Origin: Alphaproteobacteria bacterium
GTDB taxonomy: Bacteria; Pseudomonadota; Alphaproteobacteria; CAAGCB01; CAG-977
Direction of reading: 5' to 3'
Length of the DNA stretch: 5,785 nt
Assembly (NCBI GenBank): GCA_021639925.1
Contig: JAJXEL010000124.1
Location: forward strand, 1-5,785
The translations under genes and the position numbers were made by a program. This document shows, in pieces, positions 1-5,785 of this stretch (positions within the stretch are counted from its first letter, which is position 1; every line of letters begins with the position of its first letter). A model generated the notes under the pieces. It was not told where the DNA came from, did not search any database, and worked only from the letters and a program-made list of their open reading frames with translations.

Positions 1-2267
1 AGCTGTTCCGGATTCATTTCCCCCAGCCCTTTATAGCGCTGAATGGAAATCCCTTTGCGCCCGATCTGGGAAACGGCGTCGGACAAAGCCACCGGTCCCG
101 TTAACTTAAATTCGCTGTCCTTGGCTTTGAACACCCCTGTCTTAGCATAGGATTCATGCAGATCCGCATAAAGTTCGTTTAATTTTTTGGCTTCTCCGCT
201 GGACAGGAAGTTAATGTCGGCAACGTATTCTTCGGTTACGCTGCGCAGCGTCCGTCTGAAGACAAAAGCGCCGTTTTCAAAATCGGCGCGCCAGCCACGT
301 TCGTATTCCGGTTCCAGTTCGTCCAAACGTGCCGCCAGCGTTTTTGCCGCCTGAGCTGCTTTTTCCGCATTGTCATAAACGTCCGGCGAAAACAGGCCGT
401 GAATCGCCATTTGTTCAACAATTTTCGCCGGTATCTGACGCGACAAAGCATCAATCAGATGACGGCAGTTTCTGGCTTCTTCCGCTTGGCGTCTTAAATC
501 TTCGCCGGCAATCTGAACGCCGTCATAACGCACAAAAACACTGTCCTGAACAGACTGATTGATCAGGTAATCTTCCATGGCGCGTTCGTCCTTCAGATAA
601 ATATCCGAATTGCCGCGGCGCGCGCGATACAAAGGCGGCTGCGCGATATAAACATATCCCCGTTCGATCAGTTCGGGCATCTGGCGGAAAAAGAACGTCA
701 GCAGCAATGTGCGGATATGCGATCCGTCAACGTCCGCATCGGTCATGATAATAATTTTATGGTACCGGCATTTATCCGCATCAAAATCGTCCCGGCCGAT
801 CCCGGTGCCGAACGCCGTCACCATCGTGCCGATTTCCGCGGAATTCAGCATTTTATCAAACCGGGCGCGCTCTACATTCAGGATTTTTCCTCTTAACGGC
901 AGAATCGCCTGGTTGGCGCGGTTGCGGCCCTGTTTTGCCGACCCGCCCGCGGAATCTCCTTCCACAATGAAAATTTCAGAGTTGGCAGGGTCGCGTTCCG
1001 AACAATCCGCCAGTTTGCCCGGCAAAGAAGCCATATCCAAAACGCCTTTGCGCCGCGTTAAATCACGCGCTTTGCGGGCGGCTTCGCGCGCGGCAGCCGC
1101 TTCAACAACTTTGCCGACAATTTTGCGCGCTTCCGCCGGGTGTTCACCCAGCCATTGTTCCAGCTTGTCGCCGACAATGCCTTCAACCACGGGGCGGACT
1201 TCCGAAGAAACCAGCTTGTCTTTTGTCTGGGACGAAAATTTCGGATCCGGCACTTTAACCGACAAAACGCAAGTCAGCCCTTCGCGCATATCTTCGCCGG
1301 ACAGTTCGACTTTTTCCTTCTTCAACAGTCCGGTTTCCTGCGCGTAAGCGTTGATTGTTCTGGTCAACGCCGCCCGGAATCCGGCCAGGTGCGTTCCCCC
1401 GTCGCGTTGAGCGATGTTGTTGGTAAAGCACAGCGTCGTTTCATGATAACCGTCCGTCCATTCCATCGCCAGTTCAACGACAATCCCGTTTTTTTCGCCG
1501 GAAATCGCAATTTCTCCGTCATGAATGGAGGTCTTTGATCTGTCAATATAACGGACGAATTCCTGAATACCGCCGTCGTAACAAAATTCGACTTCGCGCG
1601 GATTGCCGGGGCGTTCGTCCTTCAATACCAAATGAACGCCGGAATTTAAAAAAGCCAGTTCGCGCAGGCGGTGTTCCAAAGTATCAAAACTGAATTCGGT
1701 CTGCGTAAACGTTTCCGGCGACGGCAAAAACGTAACTTCCGTTCCCGTCCGGTCAGCCGGAACAGCATCGCCGACAACTTTTAACGGCGCGACGGCAACC
1801 CCGTTTCTGAATTCCATATAGTGTTCTTTGCCGTTGCGCCAGATCCGCAGTTTCAAAGACGACGACAACGCGTTAACGACAGAAACGCCGACGCCGTGCA
1901 GCCCGCCTGAAATTTTATACGAATTCTGATCGAATTTTCCGCCCGCATGCAGCTGGGTCATAATGACTTCGGCTGCGGAAACGCCTTCTTCCTTGTGCAT
2001 ATCGGTCGGAATACCGCGGCCGTTGTCGCGCACCGTCACGGAACCGTCCGAATTGATGATCGTTTCCGTTTTTGTGCAGTAACCGGCCAAAGATTCGTCA
2101 ATCGCATTATCCAAAACTTCGTACACCATATGGTGCAGACCGGTTCCGTCGTCCGTATCGCCGATATACATGCCGGGACGTTTGCGCACGGCGTCCAGCC
2201 CTTTCAGAACCTTGATTGATTCGGCATTATAATCAGAGGGCGAGTGCAGATTTGTTTCTTCCGTCAT
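1..2267 (-). CDS. gyrB: DNA gyrase subunit B (3' end cut by window edge)
   Basis: ATPase subunit of type II topoisomerase GyrA2B2, which introduces negative supercoils ahead of replication and transcription. The first 755 codons are present. E. coli GyrB has about 55 residues after the point where this frame leaves the window (GEMNPEQ), so the full protein is probably near 810 residues. The GHKL ATPase domain shows E50 (catalytic base) and N54 in YEVLDNAIDE, D81 in VRDNGRGIP, and the ATP-lid glycines in GGLHGVGVSVVNA. The transducer loop QTKDKLVSSEV carries K349. The TOPRIM metal residues are E436 (EGDSAGG) and D510/D512 (TDADVDGSH). D438 and R459 align with E. coli quinolone positions D426 and K447; Arg is a conservative change. 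A long stretch between TOPRIM and RYKGLGEMNPEQ suggests the insert-containing (E. coli-like) form. The ATG at 2267 is chosen because an AAGGTG ribosome site precedes it and the N-terminus SIKVLKGLDAVRKRPGMYIG follows at the expected distance. It lies 15 bases after recF and is probably cotranscribed with it. No disabling change was seen. Confidence 0.98.
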   Translation of the reverse strand, partial: MTEETNLHSPSDYNAESIKVLKGLDAVRKRPGMYIGDTDDGTGLHHMVYEVLDNAIDESLAGYCTKTETIINSDGSVTVRDNGRGIPTDMHKEEGVSAAEVIMTQLHAGGKFDQNSYKISGGLHGVGVSVVNALSSSLKLRIWRNGKEHYMEFRNGVAVAPLKVVGDAVPADRTGTEVTFLPSPETFTQTEFSFDTLEHRLRELAFLNSGVHLVLKDERPGNPREVEFCYDGGIQEFVRYIDRSKTSIHDGEIAISGEKNGIVVELAMEWTDGYHETTLCFTNNIAQRDGGTHLAGFRAALTRTINAYAQETGLLKKEKVELSGEDMREGLTCVLSVKVPDPKFSSQTKDKLVSSEVRPVVEGIVGDKLEQWLGEHPAEARKIVGKVVEAAAAREAARKARDLTRRKGVLDMASLPGKLADCSERDPANSEIFIVEGDSAGGSAKQGRNRANQAILPLRGKILNVERARFDKMLNSAEIGTMVTAFGTGIGRDDFDADKCRYHKIIIMTDADVDGSHIRTLLLTFFFRQMPELIERGYVYIAQPPLYRARRGNSDIYLKDERAMEDYLINQSVQDSVFVRYDGVQIAGEDLRRQAEEARNCRHLIDALSRQIPAKIVEQMAIHGLFSPDVYDNAEKAAQAAKTLAARLDELEPEYERGWRADFENGAFVFRRTLRSVTEEYVADINFLSSGEAKKLNELYADLHESYAKTGVFKAKDSEFKLTGPVALSDAVSQIGRKGISIQRYKGLGEMNPEQ

Positions 2268-2271
2268 AGTA

Positions 2272-2277
2272 CACCTT
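2272..2277 (-). promoter_or_regulatory. Shine-Dalgarno site of gyrB
   Basis: The minus strand reads AAGGTG, then TACT, then the gyrB ATG. This is a good purine-rich ribosome site packed into the 15-base gap after the recF stop. It fixes the gyrB start at 2267 and shows that gyrB has its own initiation signal inside the operon. It is the clearest ribosome site in the window. Confidence 0.75.
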
Positions 2278-2282
2278 TTTTA

Positions 2283-3500
2283 TCAAGACGCGGCCGCCCA
2301 ATCGGGAACGGTCCGCAACAATTCGTCCACGGCGATGAAATGCGCCGTTTTCTTTAAACCTTCAAAAGGCCGGGGAGTTGTTCCCGTCAGCCACGCCTGC
2401 GTTTTCAGCGCAGAAATTTCATCAAACAAAGCGTCCCGGCGCCGGTCGTCCAGATGCGCGGTTACTTCGTCAAACAGGACCAGCGGCAAAGCCCCTTTCC
2501 GCCCGGCCTGAACCCGGATATGCGCCAGCAAAACGGAAATCAGCAAAGCTTTCTGTTCGCCGGTCGAACACGCTGCCGCGGGCATATTTTTTTCCCGGTG
2601 CCCGGCCGCCAGATCAACCGTATGAATGCCGCCCGCAGAACCGTTTTGCGCATAAATGTCGCGCGAACGGGAAAAACGCGCGCGGATAAATTCCGCCGCT
2701 TCTTCTTCAGGCATCGCGGCCAGTTCGTCTTCTCCGCCGCCCTGCAAAGACAAAAGAGCGCGCGGAAAAACCGTTGTTTCCCGTTCCAGTTCCGCCCGCA
2801 GCCAAGAAACGGCCGTCCGGCGCGCCGAAGCCGTTTTCGCCCCGTATTTGCCCATTGTTTTTTCCAAAGCCGACAGCCAGCGTTCGTCCGTTTTTCCTTC
2901 GCGGATCAAAGCGCCCCACTGCCGCAAAGCCTGACCGTATGCGGCGCAGGCGCGGGCATGTTCTTCAAAAAAAGTCTGCGTCAAACGATCCAAAAACCGC
3001 CGCCGCCCCGCCGGTTCGCCGGCAAACAGTCTGTCCATCGCGGGCGTCAGCCATACCGCGGAACAAACCTGCCCCAAATCGGCCTGGGAAATCGCCGCCC
3101 CGTTTAACCGGACACGCCGTTTTTCCGTCCGCCGGCCCGAAACGTTTTCATAATCGGTCGTTACGTCTATTTCTTCGTTTCCCTTGCGCAGAACAGCCGT
3201 TATTCCCCAGGAACCGGCCGTTTCGGTTTTGGGCAGAATATCCCGGAACCCCGCGTGCCGCAGGCCTTTCCCCGGCGCCAGAAAAGAAACGGCCTCCAGC
3301 AAATTCGTTTTTCCGCAGCCGTTTTTTCCCGTCAAAACGACTTGGCCGACTTCGGGCGGCAGATCCAGCCGCAAAAAAGGATAATTGCGAAAACGCGCCA
3401 TTTGCAAACGGCTGACAAAAATCCCCGCCGCAGGCGTCTGCGCCTGCCGCGCCGGATACCGCGCCGCCGCGGGCGGAGTTTCCCGCGAACGCGCATACAT
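2283..3500 (-). CDS. recF: DNA replication and repair protein RecF
   Basis: SMC-like ABC-type ATPase that acts with RecO and RecR to load RecA at single-strand gaps and stalled forks. It is cytosolic and binds DNA at single-strand/double-strand junctions. Visible motifs are Walker A TGKNGCGKTN (G58, K64, T65), the ABC signature STGEQKALLISVLLA, Walker B LVLFDEVTAHLDD with the catalytic Glu, and a typical C-terminal ALKTQAWLTGTT strand. The product is 405 residues, longer than the usual 360-390. The excess is an N-terminal extension of about 27 residues (MYARSRETPP... to GIF) before the conserved first strand VSRLQMARFRNY. The ATG at 3500 is the only ATG upstream of that strand in this frame; M34 lies inside the strand and is too late. 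No strong ribosome site precedes it. The gene follows dnaN by 25 bases and precedes gyrB by 15, so it is probably translated from the dnaN transcript. It looks richer in G+C than dnaN. The start is less certain than the identity. Confidence 0.96.
   Translation of the reverse strand: MYARSRETPPAAARYPARQAQTPAAGIFVSRLQMARFRNYPFLRLDLPPEVGQVVLTGKNGCGKTNLLEAVSFLAPGKGLRHAGFRDILPKTETAGSWGITAVLRKGNEEIDVTTDYENVSGRRTEKRRVRLNGAAISQADLGQVCSAVWLTPAMDRLFAGEPAGRRRFLDRLTQTFFEEHARACAAYGQALRQWGALIREGKTDERWLSALEKTMGKYGAKTASARRTAVSWLRAELERETTVFPRALLSLQGGGEDELAAMPEEEAAEFIRARFSRSRDIYAQNGSAGGIHTVDLAAGHREKNMPAAACSTGEQKALLISVLLAHIRVQAGRKGALPLVLFDEVTAHLDDRRRDALFDEISALKTQAWLTGTTPRPFEGLKKTAHFIAVDELLRTVPDWAAAS
3426..3451. 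repeat. GC-rich inverted repeat (hairpin) in the 5' part of recF
   Basis: Two 11-base arms, CGCCGCAGGCG and CGCCTGCCGCG on the plus strand, flank a TCTG loop. They pair at 10 of 11 positions, with an uninterrupted inner stem of 7 GC-rich pairs (GCAGGCG/CGCCTGC). In the mRNA it would sit about 50-75 bases after the recF ATG. No U-tract follows on either strand, so it is not an intrinsic terminator. It encodes part of the unusual RecF N-terminal extension. Whether it has a role, such as slowing translation or stabilising the transcript, cannot be told from the sequence. Confidence 0.6.
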
Positions 3501-3525
3501 CAGTTCATTCGCCGTTAAAATTGTC

Positions 3526-4641
3526 TTACACCCGCATTGGCATTAAAACAAACAGAACGCTGGGATCCGACATGTCCGTCAAAATAGTCGGAGAAGCCGA
3601 ATCCGAAAAAGCAATCTGCACCAAACCGCCCTTAATCTGTTTTAAAACGTCTTCCAGATAAACATAGTTAAACCCGACGTCAATCGGATCGGCGGCATAT
3701 TTGACCTCCAGTTCGTCTTCCGCGCTGCCTTCTTCGGCGTTCGCGGCGGAAACCTTCACCAGATCCTTTGACAAAGTCAAACGGACGGCACGCGATTTTT
3801 CAGACAAGCTGGACACACGGTCGACAACGGCCGTCAAAGCCTGCGCGTCAACTTCCATCACTTTATCGTTTTCCGTCGGAATAACGCGTTCATAATCGGG
3901 ATACGTTCCTTCAATCAGCAAAGACGTCAGCACCAGATCGCCGAACGTAAAACGGATCTTATACGTTGATAAATCAATTTTGACGTCTTCGGCTTCTTCG
4001 GCCAGCAGCTTGCTTAATTCGCCGATTGCCTTGCGCGGAATGATAATGCCCGGCATGCCGGCCGCCCCTTCGGGGAAAACGGCTTCCGCGCAAGCCAGAC
4101 GATGGCCGTCAGTCGCAACGGCGCGCAGGATTTTTTCCTCTTTGGAAGTCGCTTCGTGCAGATAAATCCCGTTTAAATAAAAACGGGTTTCTTCGGTCGA
4201 AACGGCAAAAGACGTCCGGTCGATCAGATCGCGCAGATCCGACGCTTTCAAAGAAAAATGATGCGTCATATCCCCTTCGGCGATCGAAGGAAAGTCTTCG
4301 CCGGCCATGGTTGCCAAAGCAAACTTGGCGCGTCCGGCCGTCATTTTCAGCTGGTTGTTTTCGGCGTTTAAAGCAAATTCGATTTCAGCGCCGTCGGGCA
4401 GTTTGCGCACAATTTCATACAATTTATGCGCGGGCGCCGTTATCGCCCCGGCCGTATCGACTTTGGCTGGCGTTTTTTCACTGACTTCCAATTCGTTATC
4501 CGTCGCGTTCAGCACGATTCCCCCCTCTGCCGCCGTAATTTTCACGTTTGACAGCAAAGGATTGGTATGGCGGCGTTCCACCACATTCTGAACATGGGAC
4601 AAAGACTTCAATAAAGCAGCGCGTTCAATCGTAAATTTCAT
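3526..4641 (-). CDS. dnaN: DNA polymerase III beta subunit (sliding clamp)
   Basis: Ring-shaped homodimer that encircles DNA and tethers DNA polymerase III and other clamp-binding partners. In proteobacteria, DNA-loaded clamp also works with Hda to convert DnaA-ATP to DnaA-ADP. The product is 371 residues, close to E. coli (366), and fits three repeated clamp domains of roughly 120 residues. Recognisable segments are the N-terminus MKFTIERAALLKSLSHVQNVVERR, NPLLSNVKITA, the GEDFPSI and GTYPDYERVIP loops, ATDGHRLA in the middle domain, and the C-terminus VLFVLMPMRV, which forms part of the partner-binding pocket. The ATG at 4641 gives the standard MKF start. Only a weak purine stretch (GATGAG) lies upstream, somewhat far from the ATG. 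A promoter in the 145-base spacer behind dnaA should drive it, and recF follows after 25 bases without a terminator. No frameshift or missing segment is seen. Confidence 0.98.
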   Translation of the reverse strand: MKFTIERAALLKSLSHVQNVVERRHTNPLLSNVKITAAEGGIVLNATDNELEVSEKTPAKVDTAGAITAPAHKLYEIVRKLPDGAEIEFALNAENNQLKMTAGRAKFALATMAGEDFPSIAEGDMTHHFSLKASDLRDLIDRTSFAVSTEETRFYLNGIYLHEATSKEEKILRAVATDGHRLACAEAVFPEGAAGMPGIIIPRKAIGELSKLLAEEAEDVKIDLSTYKIRFTFGDLVLTSLLIEGTYPDYERVIPTENDKVMEVDAQALTAVVDRVSSLSEKSRAVRLTLSKDLVKVSAANAEEGSAEDELEVKYAADPIDVGFNYVYLEDVLKQIKGGLVQIAFSDSASPTILTDMSDPSVLFVLMPMRV

Positions 4642-4786
4642 AGAACCAAACTCATCAAAAAGGGTTAAAAACTATTTCGATGCAGTATACCACATCTGCC
4701 GTTTTTCCAAAGCAAAAAATATCGGAAACACTAAAGATTTTTACCGAGTCGCGCCAAATTCCGCCAACAACGCAAAGCCCCCGTTT
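4642..4786. other. dnaA-dnaN spacer
   Basis: This 145-base spacer is the only substantial non-coding stretch in the window. It is A/T-rich towards dnaN and holds the predicted dnaN promoter. I searched both strands by eye for DnaA boxes (TTATNCACA or one mismatch) and found none, and there is no repeat cluster that would suggest an origin. One GANTC site (plus-strand GAGTC, 4746-4750), the motif methylated by CcrM in many Alphaproteobacteria, lies upstream of the promoter. No small ORF or structured RNA is convincing here. Confidence 0.7.
4684..4710 (-). promoter_or_regulatory. Predicted sigma-70 promoter of dnaN (extended -10)
   Basis: The minus strand carries TGGTATACT at 4692-4684. This is an extended -10 (TGn followed by TATACT, one mismatch to TATAAT). 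A possible -35, TTGGAA (4710-4705, 4 of 6 to TTGACA), lies 15 bases upstream, which is short. The extended -10 may therefore carry most of the strength. Transcription would begin near 4677 and leave a leader of about 36 bases before the dnaN ATG. The position in the dnaA-dnaN spacer fits a promoter for dnaN-recF-gyrB that is separate from dnaA. This is inferred from the motif alone. Confidence 0.6.
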
Positions 4787-5785
4787 TCAAACAGAAAGCA
4801 TGCGGCGCAGATCGTCGGTTTCTTCCCTGAACGCCGGGTCTTTCTGACGCAGCTCTTCAATCGCTTTGATGCCGTGAAGCACCGTCGTATGGTCGCGGTT
4901 AAAAGCCCGTCCGATATCCGGCAGAGACTTCGTCGTTAAGTTTTTCGCCAGAAACATTGCGATCTGGCGCGGGCGGGCCACAGAACGTTCCCGGCGTTTC
5001 GACATCATTTCACCCAGGCGGATATTATAACGTTCCGCAACTTTGCGCTGAATTTCCTCGATCGTTACGCGGCGGTCCAAAACGCTTAAAATATCGCGCA
5101 GAATATCGCATGTGCGTTCCAGCGTCACTTCGCCGCCCATCAGCTGGACATGCGCGGCGACACGCAGCAGAGCCCCTTCCAGCTCGCGCACGCTGGCCGT
5201 AATCTTTTCCGCCAAAAAGGAAATAACGTCCTGCGGAACGTAAACCCCCAAATTCTGCGCTTTGCTTTCCAATATCCCCAGGCGCAGTTCATATGTCGTC
5301 GGGTGAATGTCCGCCACCAGACCGGACCCCAGACGCGTTTTTAAACGTTCTTCGATCCCTTCCAGATTAACGGGCGGTTTGTCCGCTGACAAAACGATCT
5401 GCTTGCCGCTGCCGACCAGCGCGTTAAACGTATGGAAAAATTCGTCCTGCGTATTTTCTTTGCCGATCAGAAACTGCACGTCGTCAATCATTAAAACGTC
5501 AACGTTGCGCAGTTCCTCTTTAAAGGAAAGCGTATCCTTGTAACGAATCGCGCGGATAAACAAATACATGAACTTTTCCGCGGACAAATAAACCACCCGG
5601 CGCGACGGGGTATGTTCGCGGATATACCATGCGATTGAATGCATCAAATGCGTTTTTCCCAGCCCGGCGCTGGAATACAAATACAGCGGATTAAACGACA
5701 CGCCGTCGGATTCGGCCACCCGCCTGGCAGCGGCATAGGCAAATTCATTGGGCGCCCCGACGACAAAGTTATCAAACGTAAAGCG
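4787..5785 (-). CDS. dnaA: Chromosomal replication initiator DnaA (5' end cut by window edge)
   Basis: AAA+ initiator that binds DnaA boxes at oriC, forms an ATP-dependent filament, melts the origin and recruits the helicase. The frame is open to the right edge: the first visible residues RFTFDNFVVGAPNEFAYAAARRVAES are the standard start of domain III. The GTG at 5719 is therefore internal, and domains I and II are missing only because of the window edge. The 332 visible residues include Walker A SSAGLGKT (38-45), Walker B VDVLMIDDVQF, sensor 1 IVLSADKPP, the arginine-finger region ERLKTRLGSG, sensor 2 SVRELEGALLR, and domain IV with its helix-turn-helix signature ending in RDHTTVLHGIKAI. Two departures stand out. 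Walker A begins Ser-Ser where Gly-Gly is usual, and the signature reads AFNRDHTTV where most relatives have FGGRDHTTV, one residue longer. The essential Lys/Thr, the Asp pair and the DHTT contact residues are intact, so the protein is probably functional. The phrase ADIHPTTYELRLGIL is typical of Alphaproteobacteria. Confidence 0.98.
   Translation of the reverse strand, partial: RFTFDNFVVGAPNEFAYAAARRVAESDGVSFNPLYLYSSAGLGKTHLMHSIAWYIREHTPSRRVVYLSAEKFMYLFIRAIRYKDTLSFKEELRNVDVLMIDDVQFLIGKENTQDEFFHTFNALVGSGKQIVLSADKPPVNLEGIEERLKTRLGSGLVADIHPTTYELRLGILESKAQNLGVYVPQDVISFLAEKITASVRELEGALLRVAAHVQLMGGEVTLERTCDILRDILSVLDRRVTIEEIQRKVAERYNIRLGEMMSKRRERSVARPRQIAMFLAKNLTTKSLPDIGRAFNRDHTTVLHGIKAIEELRQKDPAFREETDDLRRMLSV

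Noticed and set aside
772..780. TTATCCGCA, one mismatch from the DnaA box; also TTATCCAAA at 2107-2115
   Set aside because: Both are isolated and lie inside conserved gyrB codons. Single near-matches are expected by chance in a window this size, and no cluster is present.
709..1347. Long open frame of 212 codons on the plus strand
   Set aside because: It lies wholly antisense to gyrB in the TOPRIM/transducer region. Its translation is low-complexity, rich in Ser and Arg, with no recognisable motif. It is a shadow of the codon bias of gyrB.
2454..3415. Two overlapping plus-strand frames of more than 210 codons each (2454-3107 and 2774-3415)
   Set aside because: Both are antisense to recF, overlap one another in different frames, and encode Arg/Pro/Phe-rich sequence without motifs. 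This is expected from the GC-rich recF codon use.
4714..4746. Weak hairpin after dnaA on the minus strand (CGGTAAA / TTTCCG) followed by ATATTTTTT
   Set aside because: The stem has about six pairs, only three of them G-C, plus a bulge and an 11-base loop. This is too weak to call a terminator, though some attenuation of dnaA read-through cannot be excluded.
4746..4750. GANTC site upstream of the dnaN promoter as a cell-cycle methylation switch
   Set aside because: GANTC also occurs elsewhere in the window, inside genes, for example GATTC near positions 10 and 150. One site in the spacer is not evidence of CcrM control.
4787..5719. Short 310-residue DnaA starting at the GTG at 5719
   Set aside because: The frame continues without a stop to the window edge and encodes the conserved RFTFDNFVVGAPNEF segment. 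The gene is cut by the window, not truncated in the genome.

Overview
The window is a compact bacterial replication and repair cluster, all on the minus strand. In transcription order it holds dnaA (5' end cut off by the right edge), dnaN, recF and gyrB (3' end cut off by the left edge). Together they encode the replication initiator, the sliding clamp, a gap-repair loader and the ATPase subunit of DNA gyrase. Each identity rests on hallmark motifs read from the translation. The plus strand shows no gene I would support, and no stretch longer than 145 bases lacks a gene.

Organism: this gene order is ancestral and found in many bacteria, so it does not identify the group. The protein wording does point to Alphaproteobacteria. 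DnaA has ADIHPTTYELRLGIL after the arginine finger, RecF has STGEQKALLISVLLAH in its signature region, and GyrB has SAEIGTMVTAFGTGIG in the TOPRIM region. Base composition looks intermediate by eye, with recF richer in G+C than dnaN. A more exact placement, such as a Rhodospirillales-like or uncultured host-associated lineage, would be a guess.

Layout, right to left: dnaA runs from beyond 5785 to 4787 and includes the AAA+ domain and the DNA-binding domain. A 145-base spacer (4642-4786) follows and carries an extended -10 promoter that should drive dnaN. dnaN (4641-3526), recF (3500-2283) and gyrB (2267 to beyond 1) are separated by only 25 and 15 bases. No terminator is visible between them, which suggests one dnaN-recF-gyrB transcript.

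No new system is apparent. The points worth a second look are small departures from the family norms. DnaA lacks one residue in the helix-turn-helix signature and has Ser-Ser in place of Gly-Gly at the start of Walker A. RecF has an Ala/Pro/Arg-rich N-terminal extension whose coding sequence contains a strong GC hairpin. The dnaA-dnaN spacer has no DnaA boxes, so it does not look like an origin.
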